Source: Streptomyces aureoverticillatus
Lineage (GTDB): Bacteria > Actinomycetota > Actinomycetes > Streptomycetales > Streptomycetaceae
Length of the DNA: 64,000 nt
NCBI RefSeq assembly: GCF_014649395.1
Contig: NZ_BMSY01000001.1
Coordinates: forward strand, 930,001-994,000
Direction of reading: 5' to 3'
Of the stretch, positions 51,143 to 59,214 are shown piece by piece (within the stretch, counting starts at the first letter, position 1; the number at the start of each line of letters is the position of its first letter). The notes under the pieces are model-generated. The model searched no databases. It saw nothing but the letters and a program-made list of their open reading frames with translations, and had not been told where the DNA came from. The position numbers and the translations under genes are program-made.

Positions 51143-52710
51143 CCGAAGCCCTCCCCTTCGACCCGGGCGCCGCCGCCCGCAACCTCGTCCCCTTCCCCCG
51201 GCAGGAAGCAGGCGCGGAGCCGCAGCGCGCCCCGAAGCAGGAACGCCAGCCCCCGCAAGCGGAGGCCCTGCGCGTGCTCGGGCAGAACCGCTTCCGCTAC
51301 CTCCACCACAACGGCGCCCCCTACGCCGTGCCCTACGACGGCCCGCCCGTCGCCGTGCCGCTGCGCGCCACCGCGCACAGCGGCACGGGCAGCCTGCGCC
51401 AACACCTCATCCGGGCCTACGTGTCCGACTGCGACCGCACCCCCTCGCAGTCCGCGCTCGCCGACGCCCTCGCGGCCCTCGACGCGCTCGCCGCCCATGC
51501 CCCCGAGACCGAGCTGCCCCTGCGCGTCGCCGCCGACCCCGAGAACCCGGCCGCGACGTGGCTCGACCTCGGGCGCCCCGACGGCGAGTCGGTGTGCCTC
51601 ACCCCGGACGGATGGGCGCTCGCTCACCCCGACCCCGAGACCGGGCCGGTATGGCGGCGCACCAAGCTCGTGCGCCCGCTGCCGCGCCCGGACCGAGCCC
51701 CCGGCGGCTGGCGAGCGGGCATCGAGGAGTTCGCCGCGCTGCTGCCGTTCACCGCCGAGACGCTGCCGCTGGCCGTCGGCTGGCTGCTCGCCGCCCTGCG
51801 CCCGAGCATCCCGCGCCCCGTCGCCTACCTCACCGGCGAGCAGGGCACCGGCAAGAGCACGTCGGGGCAGATGCTCGCCGGGGTCATCGAGGGCGCCCGC
51901 GCCCCGCTGCGCCAAGCCCCCGACAACCTGCGCGACCTCGGGCCGACCACCGCCGCCGGGTGGGTCCTCGCCCTCGACAACCTCTCGGGCATGCCCGCGT
52001 GGCTGTCGGACGCACTGTGCCGCATCGTCACGGGCGACGCGCAGGTGACCCGCGCCCTGTACACGGACGACGACGTGAACGTCCTGACATACCAGCGGCC
52101 CGTGCTGCTGACTGGCATCGACCTCGGCGCGCTCCGCAACGACCTCGCCGAGCGCATGCTGCCACTCGAACTCCAACCCATCCCCCGCCACAAGCGGCGC
52201 ACGGCAGCCGCGCTGTGGGCCGCGTACGAGCAGGCGCACCCGCGCATCCTCGGCGCCCTGCTCGACCTCGCCGCCGCCGTCTGGGCCGACCTCCCCCACG
52301 CCGCGGCCGAGTTGACCGAACGCCCCCGCCTCGCCGACTTCGCCGAACTGCTGCACGCCCTCGACCGCGTCACCGGCTGGCGCAGCCTCGACGCCTTCAA
52401 CGGCTCACAGGACGCCCTCAACGACGCCGTCCTCGACAGCCATCCGGTCGCCACCGCCTTGCGCGAGTGGACCGCTTCGTACTCGTTCCCGTCCCAGGGG
52501 TGGCAAGGAACCATGGCCGAACTGCACCGCACCCTCAGCCGCGACGGGCGCGGCCTGGTCGACGGCTGGCCCAAGACCCCCGGCGTCCTCAGCGCCCGCA
52601 TCCGCCAGGTCGCCCCGGCACTGCGCGCCCGCGGCATCCACGTGGCCCGCATCTCGGCCAGCAACAAGCACGGCAAGGTCTGGGCCGTCACCTGCGCCCC
52701 GCCGCCATGA
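51139..52710 (+). CDS. P-loop replication ATPase (helicase-like)
   Basis: 523 residues from GTG. A Pro/Gln-rich start, a middle region that resembles the N-terminal part of element-borne primase-helicases, then a P-loop (TGEQGTGKST, residues 232-241) and Walker B (GWVLALDN, Asp280). The VLLTGIDLGALRNDLAERML segment and an Arg-rich end follow. This is the pattern of SF3/AAA-type initiator helicases that partner Prim-Pol proteins in satellites and integrative elements. Helicase activity is inferred. Confidence 0.78.
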   Translation: MTEALPFDPGAAARNLVPFPRQEAGAEPQRAPKQERQPPQAEALRVLGQNRFRYLHHNGAPYAVPYDGPPVAVPLRATAHSGTGSLRQHLIRAYVSDCDRTPSQSALADALAALDALAAHAPETELPLRVAADPENPAATWLDLGRPDGESVCLTPDGWALAHPDPETGPVWRRTKLVRPLPRPDRAPGGWRAGIEEFAALLPFTAETLPLAVGWLLAALRPSIPRPVAYLTGEQGTGKSTSGQMLAGVIEGARAPLRQAPDNLRDLGPTTAAGWVLALDNLSGMPAWLSDALCRIVTGDAQVTRALYTDDDVNVLTYQRPVLLTGIDLGALRNDLAERMLPLELQPIPRHKRRTAAALWAAYEQAHPRILGALLDLAAAVWADLPHAAAELTERPRLADFAELLHALDRVTGWRSLDAFNGSQDALNDAVLDSHPVATALREWTASYSFPSQGWQGTMAELHRTLSRDGRGLVDGWPKTPGVLSARIRQVAPALRARGIHVARISASNKHGKVWAVTCAPPP

Positions 52711-52774
52711 CCCTCTACCCGCCCCCCAACGCGTCCCGGAACGGCACCCGCCGACCGGGGCGCCCCTGTGTCGG

Positions 52775-52994
52775 GGGGACGCACAGGGGACGCCCCGTGG
52801 ACGGCAGGGGACGCACCCCGTCGCCTGCGGCGTCCCCCGCAGCGGCCCGCTTCGCCGCAGGCACGCGCACCCCCACGCGCCACGGGGACGCAGGGGACGC
52901 TTCCCAACCTCTTCCCCTCTGTCCAAGGCAAAGGGGAAGGAGAGGGGCAGAGGGGAAGCCGGGAACAGCGTCCCCCGCGTCCCCGCCGTCCCCC
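52775..52994. other. Iteron-rich candidate replication origin
   Basis: GGGGACGC occurs in direct orientation at 52775, 52786, 52807, 52884 and 52893 and inverted (GCGTCCCC) at 52830, 52968 and 52977, with a near copy at 52987. Between the two orientations lies a 10-bp perfect inverted repeat (cttcccctct at 52911 with agaggggaag at 52949), and another (gcctgcggcg with cgccgcaggc, 52823-52862). Position right after the Prim-Pol/ATPase genes and the spacing suggest an initiator-binding origin. No gene covers 52711-53169. Confidence 0.72.
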
Positions 52995-53033
52995 GCCCGC
53001 GAGCAGGAAGTGGCGCGCCGCGACCGGTCGCCC

Positions 53034-53087
53034 CTCGCGCGCGGGCGCGCGAGCACTGCGGCCCGCCGACAGCGGAACCGGTTCCGC
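53034..53087. repeat. GC inverted repeat and 16-bp palindrome
   Basis: An inverted repeat ctcgcgcgc with gcgcgcgag (53034-53053, 2-nt centre) and, 18 bp on, the perfect palindrome gcggaaccggttccgc (53072-53087). They lie just beyond the iterons, upstream of the GNAT gene end, and could be part of the origin or of a regulatory site. Confidence 0.5.
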
Positions 53088-53169
53088 CCCTCCCCGCGCG
53101 CGTGAAGGACGAACCAGCGCCGCTTGACCGGTCGCAGCCCGTCCCACGCGCGCGCGAGACGCCACCGAC

Positions 53170-53724
53170 TCAGCGCAAGGCGAGCACCATCACGTCATGG
53201 AGGTCCGCGCCCTGCCAGGGGCGAGCCTCGCCGACCTTGCGGTACCCCCATGCGCGGTAGGCGGCCGAGGCTGCCTCGCTGTCCGGGTGGACGTTGAGCA
53301 GCACCCGCTCGGCCTCGACGCCGTCGAGCAGCGTCTCGTGCAGGCGACGCGCGATGCCCTGGCCGCGCCACGGCGGGCGCACGGCGAGTTCCATGAGGCC
53401 GAAGGTGCGGTGTCCGTCCTCGCGTCGCAGGTCGTCGGGGACGGGCTCGGTCAGTTGGTCCCACCAGCCGGTGTGGGAGCTGAGCGGGTAGCCGTACGCC
53501 ATGCCGACCGGCTCGCCGTTCTCGGTACACGCCAGGGTCGCGCGGAACGTGGCCTTGCGAGTCTGCGAACGGAAGCGCCGGAAGGTGGCCGCGACCTCGT
53601 CAGCCTTCTCGTTGTACGGAGGTTCCGCGAACGCGTCGGCATAGACCGAGCGGAACGCGTCCTCGGCCTGCGCGGCAGCCGCGCCGTCCATGCGGTCTAC
53701 CGTCACGATCTCTTGCTGCTTCAT
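53170..53724 (-). CDS. GNAT N-acetyltransferase
   Basis: 184 residues from MKQQEIVTVDRMDGAAAAQA. The acetyl-CoA-binding signature is present: LMELAVRPPWRGQGIARRLH (Q/RxxGxG/A) and the final NVHPDSEAASAAYRAWGYRK. Substrate unknown. Its start overlaps the stop of the upstream regulator (ATGA), so the two form an operon. Likely cargo of the element, for example a resistance or toxin-modification function, but this is guesswork. Confidence 0.85.
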   Translation of the reverse strand: MKQQEIVTVDRMDGAAAAQAEDAFRSVYADAFAEPPYNEKADEVAATFRRFRSQTRKATFRATLACTENGEPVGMAYGYPLSSHTGWWDQLTEPVPDDLRREDGHRTFGLMELAVRPPWRGQGIARRLHETLLDGVEAERVLLNVHPDSEAASAAYRAWGYRKVGEARPWQGADLHDVMVLALR

Positions 53725-54998
53725 GGGGTGTCCCCTCGAACGCTGTCGCGGATGCGCTCGCAGCATTCCAGTGCTGCGGCACTGTCGACTCCGGCAGCGG
53801 CCCTCTGGAACCCCAGGATCTTGCCCGCCAACCGCGGGGAAGAGATGCCGCCGCATGCGTCGAGAACGGCGCTCATCTCGCCGCACGCTTCATCGACTTC
53901 CCCTGCGTCGAGAAGTACACCCGCGAGCTTCACCCGGTACGAAGCACTGTTGCGGGCGAGGTCACCACCGATGCCGCGTACGGCAGCACGCAGGAACGGC
54001 ACGGCGCGTCTGGGCTGCTCGGCCCGCACGTACATGTCCGCCGTGGCGTAGTCGACCTCGAACGGGCCCACGAATCGCGCCCAGTGGGGCACCTCTGCGT
54101 CCGTGTCCGCACGCCCCTGGTGGCTGACGGCCCGACTCAAAGCACGGCGTGCCCCCGACAGGTCTCCCGTGTACGTGGCCACGTTGGCGTCCCGCAGCGC
54201 GATCACCAGCCGCACGGTGTGGCCCGCGCCCGCGCGGGTGGCGAGTTGGTACGCCTTCTCGACCGCGCTCGCGGCCTCCCATGCCCTGTTCGCTTTGATC
54301 GCGAGCAACACGAACGTCTCCAGTACCGAGACCTGGAGCAGCGAGTTGTCGACGAGCTGCGCGGCCGCCAAGGCTTCCATGCAGGCGGCGCGCCCGTGAT
54401 CGATGCGTCCGCCGTCGTAGCCGTACCAGGCCCTGTGGCCGTGCAGCTCGGCGAGCATGGTCTGTAGCTCGCGGCCGACGCGGCTGGTGTAAGCAGCGCC
54501 TCCGAGGGCGCCCGTGATCTCGTTCTCGATACGGCTCGCCTGCGTCATGGCGGGCACGCTGCCCGCTGTGTGGTCCGTCTTGTACAGACCGTCGAGCCGA
54601 GCACGCAGTCGGGCGATATCGGCCGCGCCGACCCGTGGCCCGGGGCTGGAAGGAACAAGAGCCGCTGCGGCCAGCGCCCCGGCGTCGGCGACGAACGTCC
54701 TCCGCTTCACCCCTCCAGGGTCGCTGATCGGCTCCGAGACCGTCACCCGACGACGAGGGACGTCGAACCCCATCTCGGTGAGCGGTACGCCGAAGATTGC
54801 TTCCAACACGGTCTGCTGACCGGGATGTGGAAGCGGTGGGGGCATCTCACGCTCCCACCGGCGAAGCTGCCGCACGCTCACCGAAGCGTCAACGCCGAGG
54901 CTGGCGGCCTCGCGGGCGAACGCGGCCACGAAGGACCCCTGTGTGAATCCGGCAGCCTGCCGTAACCGCGCGAGTCTGCCCGCACCCTTGCCCGCCAT
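53721..54998 (-). CDS. XRE-type regulator with TPR-like helical domain
   Basis: 425 residues from MAGKGAGRLARLRQAAGFTQ, GGAG upstream. The N-terminal HTH (RLRQAAGFTQGSFVAAFARE... VRQLRRWEREMP) is followed by a linker and a long alpha-helical region of TPR type (about residues 170-400). This arrangement is common among Streptomyces regulators of differentiation and of mobile elements. It is coupled to the GNAT gene, which it may control. Confidence 0.8.
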   Translation of the reverse strand: MAGKGAGRLARLRQAAGFTQGSFVAAFAREAASLGVDASVSVRQLRRWEREMPPPLPHPGQQTVLEAIFGVPLTEMGFDVPRRRVTVSEPISDPGGVKRRTFVADAGALAAAALVPSSPGPRVGAADIARLRARLDGLYKTDHTAGSVPAMTQASRIENEITGALGGAAYTSRVGRELQTMLAELHGHRAWYGYDGGRIDHGRAACMEALAAAQLVDNSLLQVSVLETFVLLAIKANRAWEAASAVEKAYQLATRAGAGHTVRLVIALRDANVATYTGDLSGARRALSRAVSHQGRADTDAEVPHWARFVGPFEVDYATADMYVRAEQPRRAVPFLRAAVRGIGGDLARNSASYRVKLAGVLLDAGEVDEACGEMSAVLDACGGISSPRLAGKILGFQRAAAGVDSAAALECCERIRDSVRGDTP

Positions 54999-55174
54999 GC
55001 GCTTCTCCTCGCCACCGCGGATCGCCCTCTCACGGTAGTGACTCGACCTCTGCACCGACGGCGGAAACGTCCGCCCAAACGTCCGGTGGTTCAGTGCCCG
55101 CTGCGTCGCCCGAGCCGCTGCACTGGTCCTACGCCGCTTCAACACCCGCCCTGAGCTACGGAGAGGACGTACCC

Positions 55175-55348
55175 ATGGGCATGACGATTCGCGTGTACGA
55201 CGTTGACAGCAAGACAGGCACGGTCGTGCGCGAGCGCACCAGCGTCACCACACGCTCCGGAAAGGTCGGCGACGTCCCGCCGATGTTTTCGAGCGCGTAT
55301 CCGCTGTGCCAGTGCTCCAGATGCCGCGTCCGGAGCAGCAACCGATAG
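55175..55348 (+). CDS. Small Cys-containing protein
   Basis: 57 residues from MGMTIRVYDVDSKTGTVVRE, with ggagagg upstream. The C-terminal half has CQCSRCRV, a potential metal ligand cluster. Small proteins of this style (RVYxVD...TG, C-terminal CxCxxC) are familiar beside regulators on Streptomyces mobile elements; I do not know a function. Divergent from the XRE/TPR regulator. Confidence 0.65.
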   Translation: MGMTIRVYDVDSKTGTVVRERTSVTTRSGKVGDVPPMFSSAYPLCQCSRCRVRSSNR

Positions 55349-55428
55349 GCAGCCTCTCGCGGCGCCGCTGCGTACGTGTCCGCCCTTGCCGCCACTCCCC
55401 GAGGGCACACCCAGGGCACAAGGCCGAG

Positions 55429-55488
55429 AAAGGGCCCGGAAAGCGGCGGCAACTACTGGAGGTAGTTTCCGCAGCTCACGGGCCCTTT
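55429..55488. repeat. Nested hairpin near the right end of the element
   Basis: An outer 10-bp perfect inverted repeat (aaagggcccg, 55429, with cgggcccttt, 55479) encloses an inner stem (gcgg-c-aactac with gtagtt-t-ccgc, one mismatch, 5-nt loop). It ends 36 bp before the right attachment core. It could be a terminator of the small gene, or an arm-type site for integrase or Xis. Confidence 0.75.
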
Positions 55489-55523
55489 GGGGGCAAGCTC
55501 GCAGGTCAGACGATCACCCGGGA

Positions 55524-55542
55524 AGTTCGTGAACTACCGGTA
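55524..55542. repeat. Right attachment core (att)
   Basis: Second copy of agttcgtgaactaccggta. It is followed by g, so that it reads ...ctaccgg-tag: this carries the original yajQ stop codon (TAG) and the downstream chromosomal DNA, including its terminator. Confidence 0.95.
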
Positions 55543-55617
55543 GGCAGCAGGCGCCGTCCGCCGGCGGCGGGCTCTGTGGGTGGTGGCGGGAGCTGCCGCC
55601 CCGCCTCGTACGACGTA

Positions 55618-55646
55618 GGGCGGGCACCCGGACCGGGTGCCCGCCC
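55618..55646. terminator. Original yajQ terminator, displaced by the element
   Basis: A perfect 13-bp stem with a 3-nt loop (gggcgggcacccg with cgggtgcccgccc), 75 bp after the right core and between the ancestral yajQ end and the convergent GlsB-type gene. It would serve both. Confidence 0.8.
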
Positions 55647-55677
55647 TTGCTGCTGGCCGCAGTCCGTGTCGTCGCCG

Positions 55678-55944
55678 TCAGCGGCGTGAGTGGCCGAAGA
55701 GGATGCGGTAGGCGATCAGGAGGACGAGGGAGCCGCCGATGGCCGCGGCCCAGGTCGCGCCGTCGTAGAAGTGGTCGGCTATCGGGCGGTCCAGGAAGCG
55801 TGCCGAGATCCAGCCGCCGACGAAGGCTCCGGCGATGCCGATCAGCGTCGTGCCGATGAAGCCGCCCGGGTCGCGGCCCGGAAGCAGCAGCTTGGCGGTG
55901 GCACCGGCGAGCAGCCCGAGAACGATCCAGCTGATGATGCCCAT
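55678..55944 (-). CDS. GlsB/YeaQ/YmgE family membrane protein
   Basis: 88 residues from MGIISWIVLGLLAGATAKLL, with AGG upstream. Three hydrophobic segments and the glycine pattern GRDPGGFIGTTLIGIAGAFV mark the GlsB/YeaQ/YmgE (transglycosylase-associated) family, often stress-linked in other bacteria. Role here unknown. A longer upstream reading is rejected. Confidence 0.88.
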   Translation of the reverse strand: MGIISWIVLGLLAGATAKLLLPGRDPGGFIGTTLIGIAGAFVGGWISARFLDRPIADHFYDGATWAAAIGGSLVLLIAYRILFGHSRR

Positions 55945-56151
55945 GGTGACCTGCCTTTTTCGTGCGTGTGTCTCTTCGTACCTTTTCGTGCGCTGTTGTC
56001 CTGAAGGACGTCGTGCGAGCGGCACGCGGTTCCCGGGCGCCGGTGGGGTGCGGCGCATGCCACAGCCGGTGGGCAGGCAGCAGGGTGTTGCCGGGACGCT
56101 GGGCGGCGGTGAGCTGGCTCCTGCGGCGGTGCGCCGGCTCCTGAGGGGCGG

Positions 56152-56607
56152 CTACCAGCCACGCCCCTGGGACGGGGGCTGCCCGCCGGGTGCGGGAGCC
56201 TGGCCGCCGAACGGGCCTGCCGTGATGAACGGCTCGTCCGTACGCACGATTTCGCGGCCCAGCGGCAGCAACGAGATGGGGATCATCTTGAAGTTGGCGA
56301 GGCCGAGCGGAATGCCGATGATCGTGACGCACAGCAGCAGGCCGGTGAAGACGTGGCCGAGAGCGAGCCACCAGCCCGCGAGGATCACCCAGAGGACGTT
56401 GCCGATCAGCGAGGGCGCGCCCGCGTCCCGGCGCTCGATCGCCTTGCGCCCGAAGGGCCACAGCGCGAACAGGCCGATACGGAACGACGCGAGGCCGAAC
56501 GGGATGCCGATGATGGTGACGCACAGCAGCACGCCCGCGAACAGGTAGAACAGGCACATCCACAGGCCGCACAGGATGAGCCAGATGACGTTCAGAACTG
56601 TCTTCAC
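56152..56607 (-). CDS. yccF: YccF-domain membrane protein
   Basis: 151 residues, [20 protein letters not shown].... Two copies of the YccF motif are visible ([20 protein letters not shown] and [16 protein letters not shown]), each with hydrophobic segments, and a Pro/Gly-rich tail. Unknown function. Its start overlaps the htpX stop (ATGA), so the two are translationally coupled. Confidence 0.88.
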   Translation of the reverse strand: MKTVLNVIWLILCGLWMCLFYLFAGVLLCVTIIGIPFGLASFRIGLFALWPFGRKAIERRDAGAPSLIGNVLWVILAGWWLALGHVFTGLLLCVTIIGIPLGLANFKMIPISLLPLGREIVRTDEPFITAGPFGGQAPAPGGQPPSQGRGW

Positions 56608-57467
56608 TGCTGACGACCTGCCATCTGCTCGAGCCGGGCGATGCGCTCCGCCATCGGCGGGTGGGTGGAGAACAGCTTCGACATACCCTGGCCGGGCCGG
56701 AAGGGATTCGCAATCATCATGTGGCTCGCCGTTTCCAGCCGCGGCTCGGGCGGAAGCGGCAACTGCTTCGTTCCCGCGTCGAGTTTGCGCAGGGCGCTGG
56801 CGAGGGCCAGTGGGTCGCCGGTGAGTTGCGAGCCGGACGCGTCGGCCTCGTACTCCCTGGAGCGGCTGATGGCGAGCTGGATGACGGACGCGGCGAGCGG
56901 GCCGAGCAGCATGATCAGGAGCATGCCGAAGATGCCCGGGCCTTCGTTGTCGTTCGAGCGGCCGACCGGGATCAGCCAGGCGAAGTTGACCAGAAACATG
57001 ATGACGGAGGCGAGGGCGCCGGCCACCGACGAGATCAGGATGTCGCGGTTGTAGACGTGGCTCAGCTCGTGGCCGATGACTCCGCGCAGCTCGCGCGGGG
57101 TGAGGATGCGCAGGATGCCGTCCGTGCAGCAGACGGCGGCGTTGCGCGGATTGCGGCCGGTCGCGAAGGCGTTCGGCGCCTCGGTCGGTGAGATGTAGAG
57201 GCGGGGCATGGGCTGGCGAGCCTGCGTGGAGAGCTCACGCACCATGCGATACAGCTCGGGGGCCTCGAACTCGCTCACCGGGCGGGCCCGCATCGCGCGC
57301 AGGGCCAGCTTGTCGCTGTTCCAGTACGCGTACGCGTTCGTGCCCACCGCCACGAAGAGCGCGACGATCAAGCCCGTACGCCCGAAGAAGCTGCCGATGA
57401 CGAGGATGAGTGCCGACAGTCCCCCGAGGAGTACGGCGGTCTTCAGCCCGTTGGTCCGGCGGTGCAC
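56604..57467 (-). CDS. htpX: HtpX-type membrane zinc metalloprotease
   Basis: 287 residues from a GTG start ([20 protein letters not shown]...), with AGGAGG 7 nt upstream. Two N-terminal membrane segments, the zinc site HELSH, two further segments and the downstream Glu in [10 protein letters not shown]. HtpX homologs degrade misfolded membrane proteins under stress. The chosen start gives the usual Streptomyces N-terminus. Confidence 0.94.
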   Translation of the reverse strand: MHRRTNGLKTAVLLGGLSALILVIGSFFGRTGLIVALFVAVGTNAYAYWNSDKLALRAMRARPVSEFEAPELYRMVRELSTQARQPMPRLYISPTEAPNAFATGRNPRNAAVCCTDGILRILTPRELRGVIGHELSHVYNRDILISSVAGALASVIMFLVNFAWLIPVGRSNDNEGPGIFGMLLIMLLGPLAASVIQLAISRSREYEADASGSQLTGDPLALASALRKLDAGTKQLPLPPEPRLETASHMMIANPFRPGQGMSKLFSTHPPMAERIARLEQMAGRQQ

Positions 57468-57514
57468 GGTACGCCCTCCTGGTGGTGCGCGGGGGAACCC
57501 TCTGCTTGCAGGTG

Positions 57515-57530
57515 CTTCCACTGTTCAGTG
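57515..57530 (-). promoter_or_regulatory. Palindrome upstream of htpX
   Basis: TCCACTG-TT-CAGTGGA, 7 bp on each side, 48-63 bp before the htpX start. A possible operator of a stress regulator; I do not recognise the motif. Confidence 0.4.
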
Positions 57531-57597
57531 GACCCTCCCTTACTGGTCAACGCCAGGCGGAGGGTGCTAGTTCCCTTGTGCGCTCAGGAGCGGTGTG

Positions 57598-57622
57598 GGC
57601 CGGGTGGGTGATGGGCCCGGCC
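57598..57622 (-). terminator. Weak hairpin after nuoN
   Basis: A 7-bp stem (ggccggg with cccggcc) 20 bp after the nuoN stop; no T-run. It may end the nuo operon. Confidence 0.4.
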
Positions 57623-57642
57623 GGCGCCCGGGAGGGGCGCGC

Positions 57643-59214
57643 TCAGCGCACGCCCTGCTCCGCGAACTGCAGGACGAGCTGGGGCGCCCCGGAGAGGGCG
57701 ACGCCGAGCACGGCCGTGACCGCGATGGCCACCGTCAGCGGGGCCGGGACGCGGTGCTTGACCGGCTCCCCCTGGGGCGCGCGGAACAGCAGCGCCGTCC
57801 ACTGGAGGTAGTAGTAGAGCGCGATCACCACGTTGGCCGCCATGACGACGGCGAGCCAGCCGAGGCCCGCGTCGACCGCCGCCGAGAAGACGGTGACCTT
57901 CGCGAAGAGGCCGATGATGCCCGGCGGCAGGCCGGCCAGGCAGAGCAGGAAGAACGCGAGGACCAGGGCAGACAGCGGGCTCCGCGCGTACAGGCCGCGG
58001 TAGTCGCTGACGCGGTTCAGGGCCTGGGTGCGGCCGACGAGGGCGGCGACGGCGAACGCTCCCAGGTTCACGGCGGCGTACATCAGGGCGTACGCGACCG
58101 TGGCGCCGGTGGCCTCCAGGACGTCGGAGCGCTGGTCGGCGTATCCGGCCGCGGCGATCGGCACCAGGAGGTAGCCCGCCTGGCCGACCGAGGACCAGGC
58201 GAGCAGCCGGACCGCGCTGTACGCGCGCGTGGCCCGCTGGCGCAGGGCGGCGACGTTCCCGGCGGTCATGGTGAGGGCGGCGAGCGCGGCGAGCGCCGGG
58301 CCCCAGACGTCCGCGTACTCCGGGAAGGCGACGACCGTGACGAGGATCAGGCCGGTGAAACCGACGGCCTTGCCGACGACCGAGAGGTACGCGGCGACGG
58401 GCAGGGGCGCGCCTACGTAGGTGTCGGGTACCCAGAAGTGGAAGGGGACGGCCGCCACCTTGAAGGCGAAGCCGACGAGAGTGAGGACGACGCCGGTCTG
58501 CGCGAGCGTGTCCAGCTGCCCGTCGACGTTCCCGAGCTTCTCGCCGAGCTCCGTGAGGTGCATGGTGCCCGTCGCCGCGTACACGAAGCTGACACCCAGG
58601 AGGGTCACGGCTGTCGCCGTCACCGAGGAGAGGAAGAACTTCAGGGCCGCTTCGGAGGAGCGCTTGTCGCCGCGCCTGAGGCCCACGAGCGCGAAGGCCG
58701 GCAGGGACGCGACCTCCAGGGCGACGACGAGCGTCGCCAGGTCGCGGGAGGCGGGCAGCAGGGCGGCGCCCGCGGCGGAGGAGAGCAGCAGGAACCAGAA
58801 CTCCCCTTCGGGGAGTTCCTTGTCGGTGCTGCGCGCGTCCTTCAGGGCGGTCATCGAAAGCAGGGCGGTGAGCAGCGCGCCGCCGATGACCAGGAGCTGG
58901 ATGACGAGCGTGAACTCGTCCACGGTGTAGCTGCAGGCGGTGGCGCGCGGACCGCTCAGGCAGAACGTGGAACGGTGCGAGTCGGTGAGGGGCAGCAGGA
59001 ACAGGCCCGCCGCGGTGAGGCCCGCCAGGGAGATCCAGCCGAGCAGGTGCTTGTTGCGCTCGCTCAGGAAGAGGTCGGTGACGAGGACGGCGAGGCCCAC
59101 CACGGCCACGATCGTCGGCGGCGCGACCGCGACCCAGTCGACGGACTGGATGACGCTCGCGGAGCTTTCGACGGCTCCGGAGACGGCACTCGCGGTGCTT
59201 GCGGCGGCGGTCAC
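57643..59214 (-). CDS. nuoN: NADH-quinone oxidoreductase subunit N
   Basis: Antiporter-like, proton-pumping subunit of complex I. 523 residues from a GTG that overlaps the nuoM stop codon (GTGA), about 14 membrane segments. Seen: ALEVASLPAFALVG with the conserved Glu, the Lys-bearing AALKFFL and PFHFWVPDTYVGAP segments, and FAKVTVFSAAVDAG in the last part. Last gene of the nuo operon. Confidence 0.94.
   Translation of the reverse strand: MTAAASTASAVSGAVESSASVIQSVDWVAVAPPTIVAVVGLAVLVTDLFLSERNKHLLGWISLAGLTAAGLFLLPLTDSHRSTFCLSGPRATACSYTVDEFTLVIQLLVIGGALLTALLSMTALKDARSTDKELPEGEFWFLLLSSAAGAALLPASRDLATLVVALEVASLPAFALVGLRRGDKRSSEAALKFFLSSVTATAVTLLGVSFVYAATGTMHLTELGEKLGNVDGQLDTLAQTGVVLTLVGFAFKVAAVPFHFWVPDTYVGAPLPVAAYLSVVGKAVGFTGLILVTVVAFPEYADVWGPALAALAALTMTAGNVAALRQRATRAYSAVRLLAWSSVGQAGYLLVPIAAAGYADQRSDVLEATGATVAYALMYAAVNLGAFAVAALVGRTQALNRVSDYRGLYARSPLSALVLAFFLLCLAGLPPGIIGLFAKVTVFSAAVDAGLGWLAVVMAANVVIALYYYLQWTALLFRAPQGEPVKHRVPAPLTVAIAVTAVLGVALSGAPQLVLQFAEQGVR

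Larger units (their letters stand above)
47533..55542. mobile_element. 8.0-kb integrative element in the 3' end of yajQ
   Basis: Bounded by 19-bp direct repeats, with the integrase gene 30 bp inside the left one. Content from left to right: integrase and repressor-like gene (minus), divergent promoter/operator switch, xis, primase-polymerase, replication ATPase (plus), iteron-rich candidate origin, GNAT and XRE/TPR-type regulator (minus), and a small Cys-rich gene (plus). No TraB/FtsK-like translocase, relaxase, capsid, portal or terminase is seen. It is therefore either a non-conjugative AICE relative or a phage-satellite-like island. Confidence 0.9.

Noticed and set aside
52768..53127. Open frame of 119 codons over the iteron region
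   Set aside because: Arg/Pro/Gly-rich translation without domains, created by GC-rich repeats; the octamer array explains the sequence better.
47581..55523. Hidden TraB/FtsK translocase, relaxase or phage structural gene
   Set aside because: All substantial coding regions of the element are accounted for, and the only P-loop protein is the replication ATPase next to the Prim-Pol gene.
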